A stretch of DNA of 64,000 nucleotides from Caulobacter segnis (GTDB taxonomy: Bacteria > Pseudomonadota > Alphaproteobacteria > Caulobacterales > Caulobacteraceae). Shown here in pieces: positions 46,358 to 54,141 of the stretch; position 1 is the first letter of the stretch; each line of letters starts with the position of its first letter. The notes beneath the pieces are model-generated. The model was not told the DNA's origin. It was given only the letters and a program-made list of their open reading frames with translations, and did not search any database. The stretch covers positions 3,162,001 through 3,226,000 of the forward strand of contig NZ_CP096040.1 in the NCBI RefSeq assembly GCF_023935105.1, in the 5' to 3' direction. The position numbers and the translations under genes are program-made.

Positions 46358-47350
46358 TCAGGCCGCGAACGCGGTCTTGAGGGCGGCCTTCCACGCCCGG
46401 GTGAAGTCGCGCGACACGCGGGCTTCGGGCGCGACGAAGTCGAAGGCGTGGAAGGCGCCGGGCACGACGACCAATTCGGTCGGCACGCCGGCCAGCACCA
46501 GGCGCCGAGCGTAGTCGAAGCTCTCCTCGACGAAGAGATCGATATCGCCCACGCCAATGAAGGTCGGCGGCAGCCGGGAAAGATCAGCCACGCGCGCGGG
46601 CGACGCGCCCGCCGGAATGCGCGCCCTGCCCGCCGCCCCGCCGAGAAAGCTGTCCCAGCCGAAGCGATTGGCCGCAGCGCCCCAGCCGATGGTCCCGATG
46701 TGCGACGGCGGCGCGCGCGTCGCGCCGGTGCGATCGTCGAGCATCGGGTAGAGGAGGATCTGGCTTCGGACCGGAACCTCGCCCCGGTCCCGCGCCAGCA
46801 GGGTCAGGATCGCGGCGTGCCCGCCGCCCGCGCTCTCGCCCATAACCACGATGCGCTGCGGATCGACGCCCAGGCGCCGCGCGTCGCGATGGAGCCACGA
46901 AAGCGCGGCGTAGTTGTCCTCCACCGCCCCTGGATAGGGGATCTCGGGCGCCAGGCGATAATCGACATTGACGACCACGCAGTCGAATTCCGACGCCAGT
47001 TGCTGGCAGAAGGCGGTGAGATTACGCGCCTTGCCCGAAACGAAGCCGCCGCCGTGGATGTGCAGGATCGCCGGACGCGGCTGGCCGGTCGGCTCCGTCC
47101 CGATCAGCTCCACGCGCACGTCGGGGGCGCCGCGCGGTCCGGGCGTGGTCAACAGCTTCACCTCGGGCGCCGGGAGCAGTGGCGGCGGAACCCACAGCCC
47201 ACGGATTTCGGACAGATTGGCCCGAGTCATGGGAGCGGACGGCTGACTCAGGATCTGCAACGCGGCGGCGCGGAGTTCTGGATCGACGTGCGACAGGTCG
47301 GGATGCGCGCCCTCGTCGGCGATCGGCGTCCCCGGCGGGATGGCTAGCAT
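46358..47350 (-). CDS. Alpha/beta hydrolase, hormone-sensitive-lipase family
   Basis: This 330-residue esterase has HIHGGGFVSG, DYRLAPEIPYPGAVED, the nucleophile elbow VMGESAGGGHAAI, GVGDIDLFVEE and GAFHAFDF. It is a paralogue of the protein at 40629-41669, with long shared stretches, but lacks that protein's Tat signal, so the pair may act on either side of the inner membrane. ATG 47350 follows GGAGGAGG by about eight bases; a GTG at 47380 is less likely. It is 36 bases downstream of receptor copy 2. Confidence 0.88.
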   Translation of the reverse strand: MLAIPPGTPIADEGAHPDLSHVDPELRAAALQILSQPSAPMTRANLSEIRGLWVPPPLLPAPEVKLLTTPGPRGAPDVRVELIGTEPTGQPRPAILHIHGGGFVSGKARNLTAFCQQLASEFDCVVVNVDYRLAPEIPYPGAVEDNYAALSWLHRDARRLGVDPQRIVVMGESAGGGHAAILTLLARDRGEVPVRSQILLYPMLDDRTGATRAPPSHIGTIGWGAAANRFGWDSFLGGAAGRARIPAGASPARVADLSRLPPTFIGVGDIDLFVEESFDYARRLVLAGVPTELVVVPGAFHAFDFVAPEARVSRDFTRAWKAALKTAFAA

Positions 47351-47386
47351 ATCCAGATCCTCCTCCGGCCCGTTCGCCACTGAAGC

Positions 47387-49516
47387 TTACTGCGACGTCA
47401 CGCGCAGGCGGAAGCCCAGGGTGCGCGGGGTCGGCCCGGAGCCGGAAAGAGGACCGTTTGTGCCGACGAAGGTCGGGCCACGTTCGTCGCCCAGATTGTT
47501 GCCGACGAACGCGAACTCCCACGCCCCGCGCCGCACGCCGATCGTCGCGCTGAGCTGGTCGTAGGGCTTCGTGGGGAAGCCGTTGGTCTGCAGACGGTCG
47601 CCGCTGTGGCTCAGGGCCACGTTGCCGAATCCTTCCAGGCCATTGGCCAGATCGCGCACGTAGTTGAGGTCGACGCGATAGTTCTGATCGAGCGTGTTGA
47701 TCAAGCGCGAGCCCGGACGCAGCAGGGGCTGGGCGGCGGCCACGACAGGATTGACCGTGTCGTATTTGCTGTCGTTGAAATTGCCCACGAACCCGACGCC
47801 GAGCCCCGGGATCGGGGTGCGCCAGTGAAGTTCGAGGTCGATGCCCTTGGTCGTCGCGTCGCCGAAATTGGCGAAGCCGTTCACACCGTCGATGCCGCCG
47901 GTCACCGAGGTCTGGAGGTTGGTGTATTCCAGCTGGTAGAGATTGAGCCCGACCGTCCAGGCGCGATCGTCGCTGCGCCACTTGAGGCCGAACTCATAGT
48001 TCTTGGACTCTTCGGGCTCCAGCGCCACCGACACCGGCACGCCCGCCAGCGTCAGGGACTCCACCTGCACGCGGGACTGCACGATGCCGGGGCGGAAGCC
48101 CGTGGCGGCCGACACGAACATCGTCAGGTTGTCGGTCGGCAGATAGGCCAGATTGAGCCGCCAGGTGTTGACCTTGGCGTTGGTCGGCACCTTGGCGGTT
48201 CCGTCGGCGAACGAGCGGTCGTCGTGATAGGTGCGCAGCCCGACCAGCGGCACCAGCTTGCCGCCCAGCAGGTCGTAGCTGACCTCGCCGAAGAACGCAT
48301 AGTTCTTAGTCAGCGTGTTGTTGCTGGCGTTGATGTTGACGCCGGGACGGATCAGCGCGTTGACCTGCGGCCCCTGCCCGTCCTGGTAGGATGCGCCCGC
48401 GACCCAGTGCAAAGGGCCGGAGGTCGTGGAGTTCACCCGGATTTCCTCGGCGAACATCTTGGGCAGGAAGCGGCTGGAGAATGAACCGGCCGGCGACAGC
48501 GGAATGTTGATCCCGAAATCACCCTCCAGATTGCTGGTCGCGCTGGTGATGGAGAAGCCGTCGAAGTCGACCTTGGCCGCCAGGCTCCACAGCTTGAAGT
48601 CGCCGTTCGAGAAGCCTTGTTGCCCCGCGGTGTTCTGGAAATAGGGCGGCTTCACCGAGGCCGTGAAGCCTGTGAAGTCCTGGCGCGGCTGGAAATGCCA
48701 GTACTGGGCGCGGAGCTCGACATTGTCGGCCGGCCGGAACAGGGCGACGAGACGAAGGTCGTCGTTCTTGGCCTTGTTGACGCCCTTCTGGTCGGGCGTG
48801 CCGTCGTAGGCGCCATAATAGGCGTCGGCCCAGCCGGCGTCGCGCGACGTGCCGCCGCTGATGCGGATCGCCAGGCGGTCCTTGATGATCGGAACCGACA
48901 CCGCGCCGGAGACGCCGTAGTTGAAGCCCTCGGCCCCCACGGTGCGCGAGCCCTCGCTTTCGGCGGCGTATTCGATCTCGTTGAGATTGGGATCGCGGGT
49001 GTGGAAGATGAACACGCCACCCGAGGACCCCTGGCCATAGAGGGTGCCTTGCGGCCCGCGCAGCACCTCCACGCGATCCATGTCGATGAACCGCACCGGC
49101 GGCGCGATGCCGAAGTTGGTGACGATGAAGGGGACGTCGTCGAGATAGTAGCCGAGCGGCGAGTCGCCGTTCTGGGTCACGGCGCCCCGGAGATTGTAGA
49201 AGCGCGAGCCCACCGACTGCCGGAAGCCTTCGAAGGCGCCGGGGATCGTCGACACCAGATCGCCGACCGTGCTGATGTTGCGAGCCTTCAGCTCTTCGCC
49301 GGAGAACGCCTGGATCGCCATAGGCACTGTCTGGAGCGTCTGGCTGCCAGTCTTGGATGCGGTGACGACGACTTCCTGCACGGCGCTGACGGAGTCCTGG
49401 GCCGGCTTCGGGGCGTCTTCCTGCCCGCTCGCGACCTGTTGCGCCCGCGCGACGCCCAAAGGCGCGCACATCATCAAGGCCGTCGCGCTCACAGCGAGCC
49501 ACTTACGATTTTGCAT
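47387..49516 (-). CDS. TonB-dependent receptor of the LacI regulon (copy 2)
   Basis: This 709-residue receptor has a signal peptide ending PLGVARAQ, TonB-box region QEVVVTASK, plug motifs FYNLRGAVTQNGDSPLGYYL and RVEVLRGPQGTLYGQGSSGG, and a barrel C-terminus LGFRLRVTSQ, atypical in ending with glutamine rather than phenylalanine. ATG 49516 has GGGGAGG upstream. It is paralogous to the receptor at 38351. Two LacI-type operators lie 119 and 263 bases before the start. It heads an operon with two esterases and the sucrose-type permease. Confidence 0.9.
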   Translation of the reverse strand: MQNRKWLAVSATALMMCAPLGVARAQQVASGQEDAPKPAQDSVSAVQEVVVTASKTGSQTLQTVPMAIQAFSGEELKARNISTVGDLVSTIPGAFEGFRQSVGSRFYNLRGAVTQNGDSPLGYYLDDVPFIVTNFGIAPPVRFIDMDRVEVLRGPQGTLYGQGSSGGVFIFHTRDPNLNEIEYAAESEGSRTVGAEGFNYGVSGAVSVPIIKDRLAIRISGGTSRDAGWADAYYGAYDGTPDQKGVNKAKNDDLRLVALFRPADNVELRAQYWHFQPRQDFTGFTASVKPPYFQNTAGQQGFSNGDFKLWSLAAKVDFDGFSITSATSNLEGDFGINIPLSPAGSFSSRFLPKMFAEEIRVNSTTSGPLHWVAGASYQDGQGPQVNALIRPGVNINASNNTLTKNYAFFGEVSYDLLGGKLVPLVGLRTYHDDRSFADGTAKVPTNAKVNTWRLNLAYLPTDNLTMFVSAATGFRPGIVQSRVQVESLTLAGVPVSVALEPEESKNYEFGLKWRSDDRAWTVGLNLYQLEYTNLQTSVTGGIDGVNGFANFGDATTKGIDLELHWRTPIPGLGVGFVGNFNDSKYDTVNPVVAAAQPLLRPGSRLINTLDQNYRVDLNYVRDLANGLEGFGNVALSHSGDRLQTNGFPTKPYDQLSATIGVRRGAWEFAFVGNNLGDERGPTFVGTNGPLSGSGPTPRTLGFRLRVTSQ

Positions 49517-49634
49517 TCGTTCAACCTCCCCAATGTTCGAGCGCGTCGTTTCGCTCATCTCCCGCTCTTCAGTTGGCGGGAGTTACGCCTCAGCCTGTCG
49601 ATAGTGCTGTTTGGCGATATGCGCACACTGGACC

Positions 49635-49646
49635 GCAAACGATTGC
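49635..49646. promoter_or_regulatory. LacI-type operator, proximal site of receptor copy 2
   Basis: GCAAACGATTGC is one base off the palindrome. The identical variant occurs before the GH68 gene at 53695. Confidence 0.72.
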
Positions 49647-49778
49647 CGGTCAACCTCACTCTTTGGCCCGATAGTGAAAGGTGAGACCAAAGCGGCGCCA
49701 AACGGCGCTTTTTCTTGATATTATCGGGAAAAATGCACGCCCTACGCTTACGCGACCAGGGCCAGGCGCTCTCGATAG

Positions 49779-49790
49779 ACAATCGATTGC
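49779..49790. promoter_or_regulatory. LacI-type operator, distal site of receptor copy 2
   Basis: ACAATCGATTGC is one base off the palindrome. It lies 144 bases (centre to centre) from the proximal site. The identical variant occurs before the ceramidase-like gene at 52410. Confidence 0.72.
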
Positions 49791-49877
49791 CATCAAAGGA
49801 GCGGTCGAGTCTCGCGTTTACGAAGAATCATGAGCGGAGGCGCTCTCTTCCCAGCGGCGGCCTATCCGCCGCGCCGG

Positions 49878-50927
49878 TCAAGCGCTCAGGGCGGTCGAGG
49901 CGCGAGGGGTCAGGGTCGGCGACAGCAGCACCGACGGCGCGGCGTGGTCGCGCATCAGCGCCAGCAGCGTGTCGACCAGCGCCTCCGCGCCCTTGCCGAG
50001 GTCCTGGCGGACCGATGTCAGAGGCGGCAGGGTGTGGCGCGCGATCTCCAGGTCGTCGAATCCGACGACCTTGACGTCGGCGGGCACGACGCGACCGCGC
50101 TCGGCCAGCGCCTGGATGGTCATCATGGCGATGGTGTCCGAGGCGGCGAAAATCCCGTCGACGCCGTCGGCGATGCCAAGATAGTCAGAAATGGTCGCCA
50201 AGGCCATGTCGGGCACGAAATGCACGGGCAACAGCGCGCCCGCCACGCCCTCGCCCGCGGCCTTGATCGCCTCGCGAAAGCCTCCCAGACGCTCTTCGAC
50301 CTCGGGCACGTTGGGATCGCCGAAGAAGGCCAGCTTGCGACAGCCCTGGGCGAGCAGGTGTTCCGTCGCGATCCTCCCACCCAGCCGGTTGTCGCTGCCG
50401 ACGGTGTGATAGGCGTGCCCCTCGATCTGGGCGCCCCAGACGACCATCGGCTTGTAGGTCTTGGCGGCCTGGTCGAGCACCAGCGCCTGGTCCGACTGGC
50501 CGATGACGATGATGCCGTCGACCCGACCCGACTGAGCGATACGGTCCAGCCAGTCGCTGTCGCTCGGCACCACGCGGCTGAGCAGCACATCGTAGCCATG
50601 GTCGGCGAGCCGGTCGGCCACATGGCTGATCAGGGTCATGAAGAATGGGTCGGACAGATGCTGGGTGCGCTCGTGGCCGAGGGGCACCACGACGCCGATG
50701 GCCCCCGTCCGCCCGATCCGTAGATTGCGCGCCGTCGTGCTGGGCTTGAACTGCAGTTCGGCGGCCAACTTCTGGATACGCTCACGCGTTGCCGTCGACA
50801 GATGGCCGGCGCCGGTCAAGGCGCGCGACACCGTCGCCGTCGACACGCCGGCGATCTTGGCCAGTTCCTGGATATTCTGAGGTCTGGCCCCGGCCGTCTT
50901 GGAGCCGGGCCTAATCTTCGGGGGCAA
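49878..50927 (-). CDS. LacI-family transcriptional regulator
   Basis: This 349-residue regulator has the LacI helix-turn-helix (about residues 18-45: NIQELAKIAGVSTATVSRAL) with hinge helix STTARNLRIG. The periplasmic-binding-like ligand domain contains GAIGVVVPLGHERTQHLSDP, VDGIIVIGQSD, HTVGSDNRLGGRIATEHLL, DGIFAASDTIAMM and VVGFDDLEIARHTLPPLTSV. The start is TTG 50927 with GAGG five bases before it. It is the only LacI gene in the window and sits in the middle of the block bearing GCAATCGATTGC-type sites, so it is the likely repressor. No such site precedes its own gene. It plays the role of SuxR; sucrose or a fructoside is the likely inducer. Confidence 0.92.
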   Translation of the reverse strand: MPPKIRPGSKTAGARPQNIQELAKIAGVSTATVSRALTGAGHLSTATRERIQKLAAELQFKPSTTARNLRIGRTGAIGVVVPLGHERTQHLSDPFFMTLISHVADRLADHGYDVLLSRVVPSDSDWLDRIAQSGRVDGIIVIGQSDQALVLDQAAKTYKPMVVWGAQIEGHAYHTVGSDNRLGGRIATEHLLAQGCRKLAFFGDPNVPEVEERLGGFREAIKAAGEGVAGALLPVHFVPDMALATISDYLGIADGVDGIFAASDTIAMMTIQALAERGRVVPADVKVVGFDDLEIARHTLPPLTSVRQDLGKGAEALVDTLLALMRDHAAPSVLLSPTLTPRASTALSA

Positions 50928-51018
50928 AGCAACCTCGATGAAAGATGCGTAGGCGGCTCAGCGGACGGCAAGCTTGCTTCCACGTCAAGGCCGCCGGGCC
51001 AGAGCGCTCGCGAGAGAG

Positions 51019-52368
51019 TTAATTCGATTCCGACGCCTGTTCGAGGTCGAGCAAGCCTTCGATGATCGCCGTCTCCGCACAGCCCGGCTTGAGCCGGGAT
51101 GACACGACCTCGAAGGTGTTCTGGCCGAAGGCCTCGTCGTGGGGAATGTAGCCGGAGGGGGCCAGGCCGTTGGTCAGAGTGGCCATCATCGTCCGGCTCG
51201 AGCCGCTCCTGGCCTTGAAGCGCTGGGCGATCGGGTTGAACACCTCGGCGTTGACCCCGCCGATCTCGATGCCGCCGATCTTCAGGAGGCTGAGGCGGAT
51301 CGGCACGTCCGGTCCGTCGACATAGGTCCCAGGATAGCCGGCCCGGCCGGTGTCCGTCCGCGCGCGGCCGGGACAGGTCACCGTCTTGGACGCGCCGAAG
51401 ATGCGCGGATTGACCTCCGGCCGATCCAATCCGTCCCGCCCGACGCGCAACACCTCCTCACCGAGCATCTGGCCCATCGTGTTGACCATCTGGCGCTGCT
51501 GAGCCATCAGCCTGGCGACTTGGGGATCCTTCCTGTCGAGGCCCTGACCGCCAGGCGGCATGGCATTGCTGATATCCTCCCCGCGCTTGGCGTAGTCGGC
51601 GATGCGGATGTTTCTCAGGTCGTAGGTCTGCTGGAAGAAGATCGGGTTCTGATCGCCAGCGGCCCCCTCGCTCCAGATCGCCACCGCGCCCTCCCCCAGG
51701 GAGTCCTCGATGTAACGCGATGCCGCGCCGGGGATGTCACCGCTGACCTGGTCCAGTTGCCCGTTCACCACCGCATGGACCGCGTAGTTGTAGTAGACCG
51801 CTATTGGCTGGCCGGATGTGGAGGCGATCCTGACCACCGCCACGGTCTTGTCCGACGGACCTTCGTAGTTGGGGCCCTCCCACCAGCGGCGGGTCTTCGG
51901 GTCGATGATGTTGCGGTTGATGTTGATGTAGGAGACGCCCTGGCCGTACGCGATCGTGGCCGGTTGCAGCTTGGTCGCGGCTTCGCGCAGGGCCGCGACG
52001 ATCTTTTCGTCGAGCTGGGGAACGCCACGCGGCACGCTGTGGGAGTGGGTGGCGGTCAGCATCAGGTTCGCCGACGGAATGCCCAGGCTCTGCGCGCCCT
52101 GAACGGCGGCCGCCCAGGTCGTGTCCGGCATGCCGCCGATATCCACCGTGACCAGCGCCGCCTTCCGCCCGCCATGCTCGAGCACGGCGGCGCGCACATA
52201 GATCGGATCATTGATCCCGTCGTAGCCCTTGGGGAGTTGGGCCTTTGTCGGGGTGATCTCGATCTTGGCCGCGCCGGCCAGAAGGGGCTCGGATCCCGCG
52301 GCGCAAAGCGCCGACGTGGCCGACAGTGTGGTCGCTCCCGCGACCAGGGCAAGAATGGCGTACTTCAC
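51019..52368 (-). CDS. Neutral/alkaline ceramidase N-terminal-domain protein
   Basis: This 449-residue exported protein has a signal peptide (VKYAILALVAGATTLSATSA). The catalytic-domain pattern of neutral ceramidase includes GAAKIEITPT, LVTVDIGGM, TATHSHSVPRG with zinc-ligand histidines, NYAVHAVVNG and a later EGAAGDQNP. True neutral ceramidases are 650-750 residues with an extra C-terminal Ig-like domain; this one has only the zinc amidase-like part. GTG 52368 has GGGAGGG four bases upstream. A LacI-type operator lies 42 bases before the start, which ties it to the sucrose regulon. Its substrate there is probably not ceramide; cleavage of an acyl bond on a sugar is my inference. Confidence 0.8.
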   Translation of the reverse strand: MKYAILALVAGATTLSATSALCAAGSEPLLAGAAKIEITPTKAQLPKGYDGINDPIYVRAAVLEHGGRKAALVTVDIGGMPDTTWAAAVQGAQSLGIPSANLMLTATHSHSVPRGVPQLDEKIVAALREAATKLQPATIAYGQGVSYININRNIIDPKTRRWWEGPNYEGPSDKTVAVVRIASTSGQPIAVYYNYAVHAVVNGQLDQVSGDIPGAASRYIEDSLGEGAVAIWSEGAAGDQNPIFFQQTYDLRNIRIADYAKRGEDISNAMPPGGQGLDRKDPQVARLMAQQRQMVNTMGQMLGEEVLRVGRDGLDRPEVNPRIFGASKTVTCPGRARTDTGRAGYPGTYVDGPDVPIRLSLLKIGGIEIGGVNAEVFNPIAQRFKARSGSSRTMMATLTNGLAPSGYIPHDEAFGQNTFEVVSSRLKPGCAETAIIEGLLDLEQASESN

Positions 52369-52409
52369 GTTTCCCTCCCAGTTCAGCCAGCGCTCTGGAG
52401 GCGCTGTTG

Positions 52410-52421
52410 ACAATCGATTGC
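52410..52421. promoter_or_regulatory. LacI-type operator before the ceramidase-like gene
   Basis: ACAATCGATTGC matches the palindrome with one mismatch. It lies between the GH68 stop and the ceramidase-like start, giving that gene its own regulated promoter. Confidence 0.78.
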
Positions 52422-52469
52422 TTAGCCGCTGACATTCTCTCGTATCTGGATCGGCGGCAACGCGGCGAT

Positions 52470-53624
52470 CTAGGTTTCCAGTTCGGCCCGATCGCCGCTC
52501 AGTCGCAGGCGCAGCACCGGCGCGAAGGTCGCCCCAAAGCGCCGCGCGCCTACCGCGTCCGCCGGCCGGCCCCAGTCGTCGATGAAGCTGATCACCGAAA
52601 GGTCGGGCAGTACGAGCCAGCTATAGGCCTGGCGCGGCGCGGTCGGCGGGTTGGCGAACACCAGTCCGGTCCCGTTCAAGGGTCGCCAGCCTTGGCTCAG
52701 GCGCTCGGAGACCATGCCATAGAGGCCCGTCGGGGCCTGTCGCAGGTGCGGCGAGAAGACATGGGTCTGCGTCGACCAGAACATGTAGTAGAGGCCGCCC
52801 GCCATGACGACATGCGGCCGCTCCAGCTCGTTGTTGACGTCGGTCGCGTCGATCAGCGGCGGCGTGATCCGCCAGTCGCCCGCCTCGCCCGAGCGCGACA
52901 CGGCCGCGCCGATCACCCCGTTGAATTCCGATCCGCAAGCCGCCGAGCCAGCGAAGAACAGGTAGTGGCCACCGCCCCGAGGGTCGTGGAAATAGGCTGG
53001 ATCGCGGAACGCCTTGATGGTCCCTACGACGCCCACGCCACCGTCGCTGGCCATGTAGTCCGCCGGGTCGCGCTCGACGATCTCGCGCAGGTCCCGCCAG
53101 TCGGAGAAGCTGAAGCGACCGTCAGATATTCCAAGGCTGGCGCGAGCGCTGAACAGCCTCTGCTCGAAGGTCGGCGACGCCTCGCCTCGCCGGCCCGTGG
53201 CGGTGAAATAGAGCGTCAGCGCGCGCTGGTCGGCGTCCAGGACGGCCGAACCGGACCATTCTCGGCTTCCAGGAGAGAAGCCGTCGGGCATCACCGGGCC
53301 AAGATGCGACCAGCCCGAGGCGTCGTGCTGCAGCAGATGGATACGCGCGTGCCCATGCCGAGTGTCGGGGTCGTCGAAGCGCGGTGACGCCAGGGCCATC
53401 CACAGCGTTACCCCGCGGCCGAACACCATCGGCGAGCCGGATTGCACCTGGACGGGCCATGCGTCCCAGATGTCCAGGTCGGGAGCCACGCGGACGATGT
53501 CGCTCTCGACGATCAGCGGCGCCGTGCTCATGCCTCGAGCGTCAATTCGCGCCACGTCGGCGGCCGCCCAGCGATCCGGAGCAGCCCGCTCGGAACTGAT
53601 CGCTGAAGGAATGACACTGGACAT
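52470..53624 (-). CDS. Glycoside hydrolase family 68 (levansucrase / beta-fructofuranosidase)
   Basis: This 384-residue five-bladed propeller enzyme has all GH68 catalytic landmarks: the nucleophile aspartate in DIWDAWPVQ (D54), EWSGSA (residues 122-127), the transition-state stabiliser in FRDP (D208), and the acid/base in ELERPHVV (E268). It transfers or hydrolyses the fructosyl unit of sucrose-type sugars. No signal peptide is visible and it is shorter than typical levansucrases (about 415-480), so intracellular sucrose hydrolysis is more likely than levan export. ATG 53624 has AGGAG five bases upstream; an operator lies 71 bases before it. Confidence 0.87.
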   Translation of the reverse strand: MSSVIPSAISSERAAPDRWAAADVARIDARGMSTAPLIVESDIVRVAPDLDIWDAWPVQVQSGSPMVFGRGVTLWMALASPRFDDPDTRHGHARIHLLQHDASGWSHLGPVMPDGFSPGSREWSGSAVLDADQRALTLYFTATGRRGEASPTFEQRLFSARASLGISDGRFSFSDWRDLREIVERDPADYMASDGGVGVVGTIKAFRDPAYFHDPRGGGHYLFFAGSAACGSEFNGVIGAAVSRSGEAGDWRITPPLIDATDVNNELERPHVVMAGGLYYMFWSTQTHVFSPHLRQAPTGLYGMVSERLSQGWRPLNGTGLVFANPPTAPRQAYSWLVLPDLSVISFIDDWGRPADAVGARRFGATFAPVLRLRLSGDRAELET

Positions 53625-53694
53625 GCGTTCTCCTGGCCCTGCCGAAGAACAGCGCGCTCCGGCAAGGCCGGTGTAGAAGAAAGAGATCGGCTTG

Positions 53695-53706
53695 GCAAAC
53701 GATTGC
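53695..53706. promoter_or_regulatory. LacI-type operator before the GH68 gene
   Basis: GCAAACGATTGC is one base off the palindrome and identical to the site at 49635. Confidence 0.78.
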
Positions 53707-54104
53707 CATCCATTTTTATGCAGCTTGCGATCGGGCCAAACCGCGTATCAATCGCTGGGAATTGGAGCCGCGCGAAGACGCCAGGATCCATCGCCCCCGC
53801 ACTGCATCGCCCCGAGAGATGCAGCTTCCACCGCTGAAGTCGCGCGGTCGGCCGACGGCGCCGCCTCGCCGTCAATGCATTTTCGCTCGTCCGCGGCGGC
53901 ATCCATTTTCAGGACCAAACGATGAGAAAGTCCTGAGGTCCACGTCCGAGCGGAAAACCCGCCCAGGACCGCGTCGGACGCGCCTTCGGGACGCTTCGTG
54001 GAGCCCCACGGCGAAACACTGCGATGAGCGTCCTTAGCCGGATGGTAGCTCACTGCTCGCCGAGCAGGTTCTGCTCGACGGCCACCCGCCTATCGTCAGC
54101 GCGA
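53707..54104. other. Intergenic stretch without a recognisable gene
   Basis: About 400 bases between the GH68 promoter and the 3' end of the next receptor. No reading frame here has a ribosome site or family resemblance. It holds small repeats: CTGCAT-N11-ATGCAG (53802-53824) and a CGAGCAG-GTT-CTGCTCG hairpin (54061-54077). Confidence 0.5.
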
Positions 54105-54127
54105 GGAGCGGCCCGCTGGGCCGCTCC
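54105..54127 (-). terminator. Hairpin after the large TonB receptor gene
   Basis: GGAGCGGCCC (54105-54114) and GGGCCGCTCC (54118-54127) form a perfect 10-bp stem with a three-base loop, 15 bases past the receptor stop. It lacks a U tail on the minus strand. Confidence 0.5.
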
Positions 54128-54141
54128 AATTGGCCACTGCG

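Larger units (their letters stand above)
49517..49877. other. Regulatory gap upstream of receptor copy 2
   Basis: This 361-base gap holds no convincing gene. It contains the ribosome site of the receptor, operators at 49635-49646 and 49779-49790, and between them an AT-rich stretch (about 49708-49735, TTTTTCTTGATATTATCGGG) that is the likeliest promoter core. Confidence 0.6.
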
